Source: Shewanella livingstonensis
Lineage (GTDB): Bacteria > Pseudomonadota > Gammaproteobacteria > Enterobacterales > Shewanellaceae
Direction: 5' to 3'
Length of the DNA: 64,000 nucleotides
NCBI RefSeq assembly: GCF_003855395.1
Contig: NZ_CP034015.1
Coordinates: 1,126,001-1,190,000, forward strand
Below, piece by piece: positions 9,578-19,938 of the stretch. Numbering within the stretch: the first letter of the stretch is position 1; every line of letters begins with the position of its first letter. The position numbers and the translations under genes were made by a program. The notes beneath the pieces are model-generated. The model ran no database searches, was not told the origin of the DNA, and saw nothing but the letters and a program-made list of their open reading frames with translations.

Positions 9578-9755
9578 CATTTATGTTAGTCCAGCAATTA
9601 GCCCTATTTTAATTTAGCTCGTCGCTACATTAAGATTTAGCCACTGTAACAATGTTATGGATTAAATAGACGTCGATAGTCGTGCTACGAATGGAAAAAA
9701 GGTATGGTTTTGGACGTAAGACATTCATCATGCAGTGATTTATTTAGGCGAAAAT

Positions 9756-9780
9756 AAAAAGCGCCTAAAGGCGCTTTTAT
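9756..9780. terminator. intrinsic terminator downstream of lpxL
   Basis: AAAAGCGCC and GGCGCTTTT arms around a TAAA loop, with A and T tracts on both flanks. Serves the minus-strand lpxL and would also stop transcripts from the left. Confidence 0.8.
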
Positions 9781-9811
9781 TATCAATGTAACTCGATACT
9801 ATTAACTCAAA

Positions 9812-10738
9812 TTAATCATATAATGATGGCGTATTTTCTGTTGGACGAGTTTTGAATCGTCGATGTAGCCACATGTATTGAGCTTTGTTGCGGTTAATCA
9901 GTTGTTCTACAATCTGGTTACCACGAATGGCGTCATCAGTTTCATTGTCGCCGGGGAAATTATCTAAAGGTGGCATGATTTCAAGGGTGTAGCCTTTATC
10001 ATCGCTATTACGCTCAACAAAAAAAGGCACCACATTGGCTTTACCTAGCCTCGCCAATGAGGTTGCGCCAGTAATGGTGGCAGCATCGGGTACGCCAAAA
10101 AAGGGAATAAACACCGCGCTCGAACGACCAAAATCTTGATCGGCGGTATACCAAATCACGTCAGGACTGCGCAAACTGCGGATCATTTGGCGCACGTCAC
10201 GCTTAGGCACTAAGCCTTTGTTTGAACGCAAGCGACCTTTAACTTGTAAGTATTCCATCACCGGATTGTTATGTGGCCGATACACTCCAATTCCTGGAGC
10301 AAACTGACCAAATATACGCGCGCCCATTTCAAGTGGTAAGCAATGCACCGCAAATAAAATAACCCCTTTGCCACTGTCTAAACTTTGGCTAACATGTTCG
10401 GTGCCTTTAATGGTCATGTGCTGTTGCACTCGATCATTTGACCACCACCATGCGTTAATGGTGTCAAATAAGGCTTTGCCGGTTTCTTCAAAGTTACGTT
10501 CCAGCAGTTGCTGCTTATCAATATTACTCATATCTGGAAAGCATAAATCGATATTACGTCTTGCAGTATGGGTTCTTCCATCGGCTATTTTCATCACCAA
10601 TCGGCCAATACCAGCGCCAATTTTCATTTGCCAAGGTAAGGGTAATAGCAAGGTTAAGCGCATTAAACCGACAGCAAACCACATAGGCCAATGTTTAGGA
10701 TGATATAAATCAGAAGAAAATTCGGCTTTCTCGACCAC
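9812..10738 (-). CDS. lpxL: LpxL-type lipid A acyltransferase
   Basis: 308 residues. Inner-membrane enzyme that adds a secondary acyl chain (typically laurate) from acyl-ACP to Kdo2-lipid IVA. An N-terminal hydrophobic helix (about 18-38) is followed by the HtrB/LpxL acyltransferase signature: AVHCLPLEMGAR contains the HX4E catalytic dyad, then GVYRPHNNPVMEYL and WYTADQDFGRSSAVFIPFFGVP. The N-terminus aligns with E. coli LpxL (FSxxLxHPxxW), which supports a GTG start at 10738. No convincing Shine-Dalgarno precedes it. It is divergent from hldE, another LPS gene, 104 bp apart, so the gap probably carries both promoters. Confidence 0.88.
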   Translation of the reverse strand: MVEKAEFSSDLYHPKHWPMWFAVGLMRLTLLLPLPWQMKIGAGIGRLVMKIADGRTHTARRNIDLCFPDMSNIDKQQLLERNFEETGKALFDTINAWWWSNDRVQQHMTIKGTEHVSQSLDSGKGVILFAVHCLPLEMGARIFGQFAPGIGVYRPHNNPVMEYLQVKGRLRSNKGLVPKRDVRQMIRSLRSPDVIWYTADQDFGRSSAVFIPFFGVPDAATITGATSLARLGKANVVPFFVERNSDDKGYTLEIMPPLDNFPGDNETDDAIRGNQIVEQLINRNKAQYMWLHRRFKTRPTENTPSLYD

Positions 10739-10842
10739 AGATAACTCGTCTAGTTCACAAAAATTATTTGTTATTCTACCTCATATTTTGATGAAAATTA
10801 GGTACAATCACGGTTAAATTTTTATAAGACAGCGAATACACT

Positions 10843-12273
10843 ATGAAGGTTTCTCTCCCAGCTTTTGAAAATGCGCGCGTTTTAGTGATTGGCGATGTGA
10901 TGTTAGATCGCTATTGGGTAGGCCCTACGGGACGTATTTCACCCGAAGCTCCTGTACCTGTTGTTAAAATTAATCAAATTGAAGATAGACCCGGCGGCGC
11001 CGCGAACGTGGCATTAAACATTGCGACTTTAGGCGGAAAAGTCCAATTAGCCGGCATAGTAGGTCAAGATGAAACCGCACAAGCATTAACCCAAGGGGTA
11101 AAAGTGTTTGGCGTTGAGCCACAGTGGTTAACGGTAGCCGACAAGCCGACAATTACTAAATTACGGGTATTGTCGCGTAATCAACAGTTAATCCGCTTAG
11201 ATTTTGAAGAGCAGTTTGATAAAGCCACTAGCCAAGCGTTATTTGCTCAAAGCGAAGCCATTTTGGACAATGTTGATGTATTGGTATTGTCAGATTATGC
11301 CAAAGGCGCCATTGATGAACCTAAGGATTTTATTGCTAAAGCACGCGCTAAAGGGGTAAAGGTTTTAGTGGATCCTAAGGGGCATGATTTTGCCCGTTAT
11401 CACGGCGCCTCATTAATCACCCCAAACATGAGTGAGTTTGAAGCCGTTGTCGGCACGGTAACCAGTGAAGATGATTTAATCGAAAAAGCCCAAAAACTGA
11501 TTAAGTTGCATAACTTTGATGCCATTTTAGTCACCCGTTCAGAAAAGGGTATGACGTTAGTGTCGCAAGACCAACCAGAATTACATATTCCTACTGTTGC
11601 TCGTGAGGTTCATGATGTGACGGGGGCTGGCGATACGGTGATTTCTGCTTTAGCAACGTCAATTGCCGCGGGTGCTTCGTTAGCGCAAGCTTGTGCTATC
11701 GCTAATACTGCAGCCGGTGTGGTTGTGGGTAAATTAGGTACATCAACGGTAAGTCGTATTGAATTAATTCAGGCATTAGCCCTTAACCATGGCGAATCTG
11801 GATTTGGCGTAATGACCGAAGATCAATTAGCCTATGCCATGGACCAAGCCCGTTTACGCGGTGAGCAGATTGTGATGACGAACGGCTGTTTTGATATTTT
11901 ACATGCTGGCCATGTGAGCTATTTGAAGCAGGCAAAAGCGTTAGGTCATCGCCTTATTGTTGCTGTGAATGATGATAGCTCTGTGACACGCTTAAAAGGT
12001 CCTGGACGTCCGGTTAACCCTATTGATCGTCGTATGGCCGTATTAGCAGGGCTTGCATCGGTAGATTGGGTGGTTCCATTCGCTGAAGACACACCACAAC
12101 GTATTATTGCACGCCTATTGCCAGACTCTTTAGTTAAGGGCGGTGATTACAAAGTAGAAGATATAGCTGGTGGTGCTGAAGTGATAGCGGCAGGTGGCAA
12201 GGTTGAAGTGCTTGGATTTGAAGATGGTGTGTCAACCACGGCCATTATTCAAAATATTATGTCACAAAAGTAG
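10843..12273 (+). CDS. hldE: HldE, bifunctional heptose kinase/adenylyltransferase
   Basis: 476 residues, full length. The N-terminal PfkB/ribokinase-type domain (about 1-318) phosphorylates D-glycero-D-manno-heptose 7-phosphate at C1; it has GGAANVALN and the catalytic [10 protein letters not shown] motif with Asp near residue 264. The C-terminal nucleotidyltransferase domain (about 344-476) has [16 protein letters not shown] with HxGH near 354-357, and transfers AMP to give ADP-heptose for the LPS inner core. The following gene starts 3 bp after the stop, so the two are probably co-transcribed. Confidence 0.96.
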   Translation: MKVSLPAFENARVLVIGDVMLDRYWVGPTGRISPEAPVPVVKINQIEDRPGGAANVALNIATLGGKVQLAGIVGQDETAQALTQGVKVFGVEPQWLTVADKPTITKLRVLSRNQQLIRLDFEEQFDKATSQALFAQSEAILDNVDVLVLSDYAKGAIDEPKDFIAKARAKGVKVLVDPKGHDFARYHGASLITPNMSEFEAVVGTVTSEDDLIEKAQKLIKLHNFDAILVTRSEKGMTLVSQDQPELHIPTVAREVHDVTGAGDTVISALATSIAAGASLAQACAIANTAAGVVVGKLGTSTVSRIELIQALALNHGESGFGVMTEDQLAYAMDQARLRGEQIVMTNGCFDILHAGHVSYLKQAKALGHRLIVAVNDDSSVTRLKGPGRPVNPIDRRMAVLAGLASVDWVVPFAEDTPQRIIARLLPDSLVKGGDYKVEDIAGGAEVIAAGGKVEVLGFEDGVSTTAIIQNIMSQK

Positions 12274-12276
12274 TCA

Positions 12277-13257
12277 ATGCTTAGATACTGGCAGCGGTCA
12301 TTACTCAAATTATTCAGATGTAGCGTTGCATGCGCGCCGTTATTGGTTTGTCACTTTGTTAATGCCGGCCAGTTTATTGCGACTCAACCTGTGACTGCTA
12401 GTCAGATCCAAACGACGGCGGTTATGATTGAAGATGGCTTGGTGAATGATGACATTCGTCAAGCTTATTTTACTCCAGTAGCATCCAAACAAGCGCTAGT
12501 CTGCTCTTTATCTTCACTGATAAGGTGTATTGCATTGCTCCCTTCGTCTTTACAACAACAAACTGCTTTTTCAGTTGCCAATATTCGCCGTGCTGTTGGG
12601 CGTAAAAGTGCGATGGTACTGGTTGCAAAGCATCGTACAACAGCAGGGGTTATTATTATTAATTCCGCTAAAGATATGCTTGAACAGAGTGGTTCAATTG
12701 GCTTAACGACTTATCAGTTGCCGTTAGCCAAACAAGCACAATTAACCTTGTGGCATGAAATAGGCCATTTATATAACATTGCACTGCAAGGCAGCATTTT
12801 ACCCTCATCTTTAACTGAATATCAGCATGAGTGGCTAGCGGATTTGTATTTGTTATGGCGTATTTCGCAACATTACCAGCAGCTCGACTTAGCCTGGCAG
12901 CAGTTGCATCGACGTAACTTGGCGCTCATTAATGATAGTGGTAATTTGTCGCATTGGAGTGCTCCTCAACTGCAAATTGTACTCAGTCGTTATGACGCAC
13001 AACAATTACAGCAATTTACTCGCTATGAGGATTTTTTAACGGCCGTTTATCCATTAATGCCGACGTGGTCAACGCGCGATATGGGTGAGTTTTCTAGCTT
13101 AGTCCAGCGTACTTTTAGTGCAGTTCAGTCTTTACCTGAGTATATATTTTGGCGTCAACCTGAGCTAATTCAGGTGTTGTCGCCGACCTTAGAACGGTTA
13201 ATGGGTAAGGCAGAATCCCAGCGCTGGCTTAAATCTCAATTCTCAACTGTAAAATAA
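12277..13257 (+). CDS. predicted exported HEXXH metallopeptidase-like protein
   Basis: 326 residues starting 3 bp after hldE. A hydrophobic stretch at about 12-30 (LFRCSVACAPLLVCHFVNAG) looks like a signal peptide. Residues 159-164 read WHEIGH, an HEXXH zinc-binding helix, followed by YNI; about twenty residues later H184-E185-WLAD189 supplies plausible third ligands (Glu or Asp), the arrangement of gluzincin/aspzincin-like peptidases. The rest is not recognised. It is not part of known LPS pathways, so its tie to hldE may be only transcriptional. Calling it an active protease is an inference from the motif. Confidence 0.55.
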   Translation: MLRYWQRSLLKLFRCSVACAPLLVCHFVNAGQFIATQPVTASQIQTTAVMIEDGLVNDDIRQAYFTPVASKQALVCSLSSLIRCIALLPSSLQQQTAFSVANIRRAVGRKSAMVLVAKHRTTAGVIIINSAKDMLEQSGSIGLTTYQLPLAKQAQLTLWHEIGHLYNIALQGSILPSSLTEYQHEWLADLYLLWRISQHYQQLDLAWQQLHRRNLALINDSGNLSHWSAPQLQIVLSRYDAQQLQQFTRYEDFLTAVYPLMPTWSTRDMGEFSSLVQRTFSAVQSLPEYIFWRQPELIQVLSPTLERLMGKAESQRWLKSQFSTVK

Positions 13258-13492
13258 TGTGTAAATTTTTGTTAGCCCTATATTTTACCGTACGCAGTTC
13301 ATTTTTTGGTGTTTTGTTATAACCTTTGATTTTAAAGGGGTAAATAAATCGTTATCGCGATAATGTTCTGTTTTGTCCTGCCTATCTGGATATTGTACGG
13401 TTAAATATGTTGTAAATTTGCTTATTCTTAGCAGAATTTTCTAGTTTGGTCTGGTAAGCTCTTGCACCAAAATAATTAGAGAGACCAAGTTT

Positions 13493-13963
13493 ATGGCCAA
13501 GCGTTCACGAGTTGAAACCGAGTTAACCGTTAACCAAATTTTAGATGAAGCCTTTAAACAAATCCTCACGATTGGTTTTGAGGCGATGTCATATACCACC
13601 TTGTCTGCCGCTACTGGAGTCAGCCGAACAGGTATCAGTCATCACTTTCCACGTAAAACAGAGTTTCTAGTGCGTTTAGATCAACGTATTGGGCAGTTTT
13701 TTATTGAAGGTTTAGACTTTACGTCGATAGACGCATTGCAGCAATCATGGGCTGATATTATGCGAAATCCTCAACGGAAAGCGGTATTGCAACTGTTTTT
13801 TAGTTTGTGTGGTAGTACTGATCAAAACATGAAAACGCTGAATTCGCTTAATGTCGTCAAAGAGGCTGCGATGAGCCATTTTGCTGATGCTGGGCGCCGA
13901 TGTGTTGAACAACTTATCGGTAATAGTGCCTTAGTATTATTGCAAGATGGGTCAGTAAACTAA
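13493..13963 (+). CDS. TetR/AcrR-family transcriptional regulator
   Basis: 156 residues. The N-terminal 55 residues form a TetR helix-turn-helix (ILDEAFKQILTIGFEAMSYTTLSAATGVSRTGISHHFPRKTEFL). The remainder is only about 100 residues, shorter than the usual ligand-binding domain (TetR proteins are mostly 190-220 residues). No frameshift is obvious, so it may be a naturally compact member. AGAGAG precedes the ATG. No adjacent gene suggests its ligand; the 235-bp upstream gap contains TTTGGTCT and AGACCAAG about 30 bp apart, an untested candidate operator. Confidence 0.8.
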   Translation: MAKRSRVETELTVNQILDEAFKQILTIGFEAMSYTTLSAATGVSRTGISHHFPRKTEFLVRLDQRIGQFFIEGLDFTSIDALQQSWADIMRNPQRKAVLQLFFSLCGSTDQNMKTLNSLNVVKEAAMSHFADAGRRCVEQLIGNSALVLLQDGSVN

Positions 13964-14195
13964 CAGCAAACAAACTGCGAGATTGGATTGCGTTACTGTT
14001 AGTGTACCAGCGTTTTTGGCTAGTTAAGTTTTACTCTGTTAGTAACAAATCGGTGTTAAAATTGACATTATGATCAATACGATATCGAAGAGATTATTCC
14101 GTATTGGTGTCTGAGCTTTCAACATACTGAATCGAACAGATGTCGTTACGGAATGGTATTTCGTGAGCGATAAAATATCACTCACGTATTCAGTT

Positions 14196-14894
14196 TCACG
14201 CTCGTTTTCTGCTTTCATATCTGTCGCACATTTGCTGAGCTTGTTCTGCATCAAACTCGCGCAATCCACTTAATACTAATGTTTTCACTCCGCTACCAAT
14301 CACTTTACCTTCGCTTTGCAATTCAAAGGTAAGGGTGACGTCGCCACGCTTACCATTAATCACTAAGTCTTGTTTGATAAGATGTAAGCTGATGGTGTTG
14401 AAATCAAAGTGGTCTAAATGAAATGACATGCTTTCATAAATCACTAATGGGCGATCAGGGTTAATCATTACCTTGTGTTGCTTCATCATTGGCACTAGCA
14501 CGTGCGTGAAATTTAATCCTGAAAAAGCCACATAACTTCTAATAAATGCTGCTGTTTGTATGTCGCATTTGCACACTTCACCTTGACGTTCAATGTGCAG
14601 GTATTCTTTGCCTTTAGTGTCACTAATGCTAAATTTATTGGTTACACTTTTATCAACGTGTAGCTCAACATTGTCACCTACCATGCCGGCAAATTTAAAC
14701 TGCATATTTGGACTTAAGCCGTATTCGGTCAGCACAAGTGCAAACAATAAATCGCCTGGGACACAAAAACGTTTAGCGCCCACATCATGGATTGGGTTGA
14801 AATCTCCAGCGATTTTTTTGGCGAAGTCACTGGCTTGTTGAGCCGAAATAAATACGCTTTGATCTTGCTTAGTAAAATAAGGTGATAAAAACAT
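14196..14894 (-). CDS. DUF3581 family protein
   Basis: 232 residues. It carries the segment GDFNPIHDVGAKRFCVPGDLLFALVL, the hot-dog-like MaoC-type pattern (FNPIH) that typifies the gammaproteobacterial DUF3581 family. In MaoC enzymes the Asp/His of this motif hydrates enoyl-CoA, but no activity is known for DUF3581. The reading frame extends to a TTG at 14900; ATG at 14894 is preferred. Cytosolic, no signal peptide or membrane segment. It stands alone. Confidence 0.75.
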   Translation of the reverse strand: MFLSPYFTKQDQSVFISAQQASDFAKKIAGDFNPIHDVGAKRFCVPGDLLFALVLTEYGLSPNMQFKFAGMVGDNVELHVDKSVTNKFSISDTKGKEYLHIERQGEVCKCDIQTAAFIRSYVAFSGLNFTHVLVPMMKQHKVMINPDRPLVIYESMSFHLDHFDFNTISLHLIKQDLVINGKRGDVTLTFELQSEGKVIGSGVKTLVLSGLREFDAEQAQQMCDRYESRKRA

Positions 14895-15329
14895 AAACAA
14901 TAATTCTTATTGGTCAGTTGTTTGCTGTCGCACTATATTGTTTGTTACTCAATATGCAGTAATAAACAGAGCGTAAGGCAAGCAAAGTAATTAATAAAAT
15001 CAGTAATTGAGTGAGAGTTTACTGTAAAACGCTAAATACACTCACCCGATGACTCTGCTTAGCGCCACTTTGGGCTAAACATTGTGTTAATTATGGATGG
15101 TTTTTAGCGTTAGATAATGATGTATTTCCATATATATCAATTTTTTACCTATTATGTATAGTTAGACTTTAGCATTTAACGCATCTTTTTAGTCTGCAGC
15201 ATATCCTAGTCGCACGAAATTGGCTTATTTAATTAACCTCATTTCTTATTGTTGGTGAGATTAAGGGTGTTCATGCTGGGAGGAGGTCGTTGCCAATAAT
15301 TACAGCTTTGAAGTTTTGACCTATAGTAC

Positions 15330-16346
15330 TTACCAAAATAAGAAGTTATGTTTACCGTGTTTTTTAATACTGTACATTGCCTTGTCTGCCTGTTCACATA
15401 CGTTAGTAAACTCATCTAATTCATCAAATAAACTGATGCCAATACTGAGGCCTACTTTAATGCTTTCACCCTCTAATTCGATAGGATGTTGATAGTGTGA
15501 CAGTAAGGTTTTAGCTAAGGTTGTTAGGCGTTCCACATCATTACAATGAGCTAAAATGACAAACTCATCACCACCAAAGCGTGCCACATGATGTCGTGGA
15601 GTTTGTGTTGTGTCTGGCGTACTAAAGAGTTGATCGCATATTTGAGCTATATCGTTGGCAATATGGATTAATAAACTATCGCCATATCGATGGCCTAAGT
15701 GGTCATTAATTATCTTAAAACCGTCCAAATCGATAAAGCACAGCGCGCCTTGATGTGTACTGTGAGTGCTTTTTCCTTGTTCAAAGGCAGCAATGAGTGC
15801 ATTTCGATTGAGTAAATTAGTTAACGGATCACGATGAGCGAGTTTGGCTAAATCTTGTTCGTAGCGTTTTTCTTGGGTGACATCAATATGCGTGCCCATA
15901 ATACGAAGCGGTTCACCGTTAATACCATATTCAATAATACGCCCACGGTCAGACACCCATGCAACAGTGCCATCTTTGTGCACCATGCGATGCACGGCTT
16001 GATAAATTTCAGCGTTACCGGCTACATGGCTTTCAAAGGCTTGTATCACCCAGTCTTTGTCTTCTGGGTGAAGATTGTTTTTCCAACTGCTGATATGAGC
16101 AGGTAACTCTTCACGAGTAAACCCGAGCAGATGGCCCCACTGCTGATTAAAAATAGTCAGGTTTCCGCTGGGAATATGTTGTTCCCATAGACATAAGCCA
16201 GTGCCATCAAGCGTAGCGTTGAGTTGTTCGTTTACTCTTTTATTTAATAGAGTAAGTCGATTATTCTCATTCTCTAGTTGCTTGATTGTCTGCTTATGCC
16301 GCTCTAGTTCAAGCTGTAATTGAGTAATGATGTCTTGCTGTGCCAT
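15330..16346 (-). CDS. PAS-GGDEF diguanylate cyclase
   Basis: 338 residues. Residues 1-45 are a coiled coil (heptad-rich QLQLELERHKQTIKQLENENNRL), then a PAS fold (about 46-165, PAS_3-like with HPEDKDWV) and a GGDEF domain (about 170-338). The active-site loop RFGGDEF is intact and DLDGFKIINDHLGHRYGD is well conserved, so synthesis of cyclic di-GMP is likely. An RxxD inhibitory site five residues before the GGDEF is absent (RHHV at nearly that place), so product inhibition at this site is unlikely. No membrane segment: a cytosolic sensor of unknown signal. The 14895-15329 gap downstream shows no gene. Confidence 0.92.
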   Translation of the reverse strand: MAQQDIITQLQLELERHKQTIKQLENENNRLTLLNKRVNEQLNATLDGTGLCLWEQHIPSGNLTIFNQQWGHLLGFTREELPAHISSWKNNLHPEDKDWVIQAFESHVAGNAEIYQAVHRMVHKDGTVAWVSDRGRIIEYGINGEPLRIMGTHIDVTQEKRYEQDLAKLAHRDPLTNLLNRNALIAAFEQGKSTHSTHQGALCFIDLDGFKIINDHLGHRYGDSLLIHIANDIAQICDQLFSTPDTTQTPRHHVARFGGDEFVILAHCNDVERLTTLAKTLLSHYQHPIELEGESIKVGLSIGISLFDELDEFTNVCEQADKAMYSIKKHGKHNFLFW

Positions 16347-16402
16347 GGATAACCGATAATCCTTTAAAGTCCAATAGACTCAGTTTAGCTGGTTATTAAA
16401 CA

Positions 16403-16436
16403 AAAAAATACCAGCATCATCTGCTGGTATTTTTAT
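16403..16436. terminator. intrinsic terminator of pntAB
   Basis: AAAATACCAGCA and TGCTGGTATTTT arms with a short TCATC loop and A/T tracts on both sides. It follows the pntB stop on the minus strand. Confidence 0.8.
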
Positions 16437-16451
16437 GATCACAAAGTTGAT

Positions 16452-17936
16452 TTATAAGGCTTTAAGGATTGCTTCTACACTGTCCTTAGCATCGCCAAAC
16501 AACATTTGAGTATTGTCTTTAAAGAACAATGGATTTTGTACACCAGCATAACCGGTGTTCATTGAACGTTTAAAGCCAATGACGTTTTGGGCTTTCCACA
16601 CTTCTAATACTGGCATACCCGCAATAGGGCTATTTGGATCTTCCATCGCTGCGGGGTTAACCGTATCGTTAGCGCCAATAACCAACACTGTGTCAGTACT
16701 GCTAAAGTCTTCGTTGATTTCGTCCATTTCAAGCACGATATCGTAAGGCACTTTAGCTTCAGCCAATAGTACGTTCATGTGGCCAGGTAAACGACCTGCA
16801 ACAGGGTGAATACCAAAGCGAACTTTTATGCCCAATGCACGGAGCTTTTTAGTGATTTCAGCCACCGGATATTGTGCTTGCGCTACCGCCATGCCATAAC
16901 CTGGGGTGATGATGACTGAATCTGACGCTTTTAGCATATCAGCGACGTCTTCAGCGGTTGTTTCACGGTATTCGCCCACGGTGTCGTCGCCTGTTGAAGC
17001 CACGGCATCATTACCAAAACCACCGGCAATAACAGAGATAAACGAGCGGTTCATGGCTTTACACATAATGTAAGACAGAATCGCACCCGATGAGCCCACA
17101 AGCGCACCAACCACAATCAGTAAGTCATTAGATAACATGAAACCTGCTGCTGCGGCTGCCCAGCCTGAATATGAGTTGAGCATTGACACTACAACTGGCA
17201 TGTCTGCACCGCCAATTGAGGCGACTAAGTGCCAACCAAATGCCAAGGCGATTAAGGTCATCAGTATGATAGGTGTTACTGAGCCGCCAGCTTGGACAAA
17301 CATAATCATTAGTATTAATGACACCACTACCGCAAGCAAATTGAGCTTGTGACGATGTGGCAGCATTAATGCTTTTGATGATACCAGACCACGTAACTTA
17401 GCAAAGGCCACAATCGAACCTGTGAAGGTGACTGCACCAATAAAGATGCCTAAAAATACTTCTACTAAGTGAATGTTAAGCATGGCACCGGTTAGGTGCT
17501 CAGTCTGTTGAGCATTGCTCGCTTCAACAAATGCAGCTCTGGCGGTTTCTAGTGTTGTGTTGAGGTCTTGCCCCAATACCACCACAATTTCAGACACTTC
17601 GTGTGGTTGGATATCAATAAAGCTATTAAAGCCCACTAATACCGCTGCGAGACCCACAAAACTGTGCAAAATCGCGACTAGCTCTGGCATTTCAGTCATT
17701 TCGACTTTTAATGCTAAGCGAATACCAATTGATCCACCAATGACCATGGCGAGAATAATCCATTCTACGCCGTTTGTAGCAGGATTAAGTATGGTAGCAA
17801 TAAGCGCAATCGCCATACCAATAATGCCAAATAAATTACCATTTTTAGCGGTTTCTTGTTTTGATAACCCAGCTAAGCTGAGAATAAAAAACACCGCGGC
17901 AATGATATAAGATGCTGTAACCAGTCCTTGAGACAC
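16452..17936 (-). CDS. pntB: PntB, NAD(P) transhydrogenase beta subunit
   Basis: 494 residues. Proton-translocating transhydrogenase subunit with about nine membrane helices and a C-terminal NADP(H)-binding domain ([43 protein letters not shown]). The start is GTG at 17936, with AAGGAG 8 nt upstream; that AAGGAG overlaps the pntA stop. About 30 residues (roughly 110-148, [19 protein letters not shown]) are extra relative to E. coli PntB and lie in the loop before [14 protein letters not shown]. Together with PntA it uses the proton gradient to make NADPH, fitting the NADPH demand of CysJ next door. Confidence 0.96.
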   Translation of the reverse strand: MSQGLVTASYIIAAVFFILSLAGLSKQETAKNGNLFGIIGMAIALIATILNPATNGVEWIILAMVIGGSIGIRLALKVEMTEMPELVAILHSFVGLAAVLVGFNSFIDIQPHEVSEIVVVLGQDLNTTLETARAAFVEASNAQQTEHLTGAMLNIHLVEVFLGIFIGAVTFTGSIVAFAKLRGLVSSKALMLPHRHKLNLLAVVVSLILMIMFVQAGGSVTPIILMTLIALAFGWHLVASIGGADMPVVVSMLNSYSGWAAAAAGFMLSNDLLIVVGALVGSSGAILSYIMCKAMNRSFISVIAGGFGNDAVASTGDDTVGEYRETTAEDVADMLKASDSVIITPGYGMAVAQAQYPVAEITKKLRALGIKVRFGIHPVAGRLPGHMNVLLAEAKVPYDIVLEMDEINEDFSSTDTVLVIGANDTVNPAAMEDPNSPIAGMPVLEVWKAQNVIGFKRSMNTGYAGVQNPLFFKDNTQMLFGDAKDSVEAILKAL

Positions 17937-17947
17937 GATATGACTCC

Positions 17948-19474
17948 TTAATCTTTACGGAACATCTTCAGCATGCGCTGAGTGACGGTAAACCCGCCAA
18001 AGATGTTGATACTGGCAATAAGCACCGCAACAAACGCAAGCGCCGTGACTAATGCTGAACCTTGGCCTATTTGCAATAACGCCCCAACCACAATAATGCC
18101 AGAAATCGCATTAGTGACCGACATTAACGGCGTATGCAATGAGTGCGACACATTCCACACCACGTAATAACCCACCACGCACGATAGGATAAACACGGTG
18201 AAATGCGATAAGAACTCAGCGGGTGCAACCGAAGCGACTGCAGCAAAACCGGCAAGCCCTAACACACCTAAAATGTATTTAAGTTTTGACGGCGCTTTAT
18301 CAACTTTAGCTTTAGGGGCAATACTTGCTGCTGGTTTTTGTGGCGCCGCAGACACTGAAATCGCTGGTGGTGGAAAGGTAATTTCGCCGCCACGAGTCAC
18401 GGTCATGTTGCGCATCACCACGTCATCAAAATCGAGTACTGCGTTGCCATCTTTAGCTTTACACATTAACTTCATCAAGTTGACTAAGTTAGTGCCATAA
18501 AGTTGTGATGACTGCGCGGGTAAACGACCGGGTAAATCGGTGTAACCCAATACCTTGACGCCATTGTCAGTAATAAAGCGTTCACCAGTAACGGTATACT
18601 CACAGTTACCGCCAGTGGCTGCCGCTAAATCGACAATCACAGAGCCGGGTTTCATGGTATCGACCATGTCTTTGGTGATGAGTTTTGGCGCTGGGCGACC
18701 AGGAATTAATGCGGTGGTGATAATGATGTCGACATCTTTAGCTTGCTCGGCAAATAACGCCATTTCAGCTTCAATAAACTCTTCTGACATCACTTTGGCA
18801 TAACCGTCAGACGATCCGCCTTCTTTATTTTCAAATTCAAGCTTTAAGAAACTGCCGCCCATTGACTCAATTTGCTCAGCCACTTCAAGGCGAGTATCAA
18901 ATGCGCGAACGATGGCCCCTAGCGAGCCCGCAGTGCCAATAGCGGCAAGACCTGCTACACCAGCACCAATTACCAATACTTTGGCTGGTGGCACCTTACC
19001 TGCTGCGGTAATTTGCCCGGTAAAGAAACGCCCAAACTCGTGAGCAGCCTCAATGACTGCGCGATAACCACCAATGTTAGCCATCGATGATAAGGCGTCC
19101 AGTGACTGGGCGCGCGAGATGCGCGGCACCATGTCCATTGCCATCACGGTAATATTGTGACTTGACAGTTTTTCAACAAGTTCTGGGTTTTGGGCTGGCC
19201 AAATAAAACTGACTAGCGTAGTGCCTGGCTTCATTTTGGCTATTTCGTCATCGGTCGGCGCATTGACTTTAAAGATAAAGTCAGCTTGATAAACACTATC
19301 GACTACATCCGCCCCGGCGGCTTCAAATGCAGCATTATCGAAGCTTGATTTCACACCTGCCTGTGCTTCAATTGCCACACTAAAGCCGAGCTTTTTAAGC
19401 TGTATCACGGTCGCTGGAGTCGCCGCGACTCGAGTTTCACCTTCGATACTTTCTCTCGGTATTCCAATCTGCAT
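17948..19474 (-). CDS. pntA: PntA, NAD(P) transhydrogenase alpha subunit
   Basis: 508 residues. The N-terminal alanine-dehydrogenase-like NAD(H) domain is complete: [49 protein letters not shown], and [14 protein letters not shown] Pro/Ala/Lys linker (about 375-398) leads to four C-terminal membrane helices (about 400-500). AGGAAACAGTC precedes the ATG. pntB follows 11 bp later, an operon. The 464 bp before it are shared with the divergent cysJ promoter. Confidence 0.96.
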   Translation of the reverse strand: MQIGIPRESIEGETRVAATPATVIQLKKLGFSVAIEAQAGVKSSFDNAAFEAAGADVVDSVYQADFIFKVNAPTDDEIAKMKPGTTLVSFIWPAQNPELVEKLSSHNITVMAMDMVPRISRAQSLDALSSMANIGGYRAVIEAAHEFGRFFTGQITAAGKVPPAKVLVIGAGVAGLAAIGTAGSLGAIVRAFDTRLEVAEQIESMGGSFLKLEFENKEGGSSDGYAKVMSEEFIEAEMALFAEQAKDVDIIITTALIPGRPAPKLITKDMVDTMKPGSVIVDLAAATGGNCEYTVTGERFITDNGVKVLGYTDLPGRLPAQSSQLYGTNLVNLMKLMCKAKDGNAVLDFDDVVMRNMTVTRGGEITFPPPAISVSAAPQKPAASIAPKAKVDKAPSKLKYILGVLGLAGFAAVASVAPAEFLSHFTVFILSCVVGYYVVWNVSHSLHTPLMSVTNAISGIIVVGALLQIGQGSALVTALAFVAVLIASINIFGGFTVTQRMLKMFRKD

Positions 19475-19842
19475 GACTGTTTCCTGATGGTTGATAAAAA
19501 GACCGTCTATTGTTGTTCCCCATTAATAGACCATTGTGTTTGAGTATTACTGCCTCACATGGGCACTTTGACGATAGAAAAAGTACAGCATGTGACCATT
19601 GAAGTCGGGTAAACTATTTAGTCAATGGCATTACGCTGACATAGTTACATTGTATTTGCACGTCGTTTTACTCAGAGAACAATCAAACTGATAATTTTTA
19701 TCAGTTAATTAGATCTCTTAGCTTGCGACATGAGGCATGTTCGGTACAAGTGCCTTTAGGCTAATTATTGAGTTTTAAATGGAGGTAATTTAAAAACTTT
19801 TAACTACGCCACACTTTTGTAGCTTAAAAAAACCGCTTTGCA

Positions 19843-19880
19843 TATTCCTAAATGGAATAAAAAATCATCTTTTATTCTTT
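19843..19880 (+). promoter_or_regulatory. candidate CysB-type regulatory site before cysJIH
   Basis: A perfect inverted repeat TATTCC-TAAAT-GGAATA (19843-19859) runs directly into an AT-rich element (19857-19880) of the form ATAAAAA followed by CTTTTA. A very similar ATAAAAA/CTTTTA element lies before cobA (28213-28236). Position 60-95 bp upstream of the cysJ start suits an activator such as CysB, but the assignment is an inference. Confidence 0.4.
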
Positions 19881-19938
19881 TTTGGTTTTTGTTCGTAGGA
19901 GTAAGCTAGTCCACATTACACTGTTATAAGGCCGTCTT

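Noticed and set aside
9408-9617. Open frame of 69 codons rich in Thr and Ile
   Set aside because: A by-product of CAT/CAC/ATC-rich low-complexity DNA; no ribosome binding site and unnatural composition.
14039-14269. Minus-strand open frame of 76 codons at the end of the DUF3581 gene
   Set aside because: Overlaps the end of a well-supported gene on the same strand in another frame; no ribosome site.
17515-17910. 131-codon open frame antisense to pntB
   Set aside because: Shadow of a conserved membrane-protein gene; codon pattern belongs to pntB.
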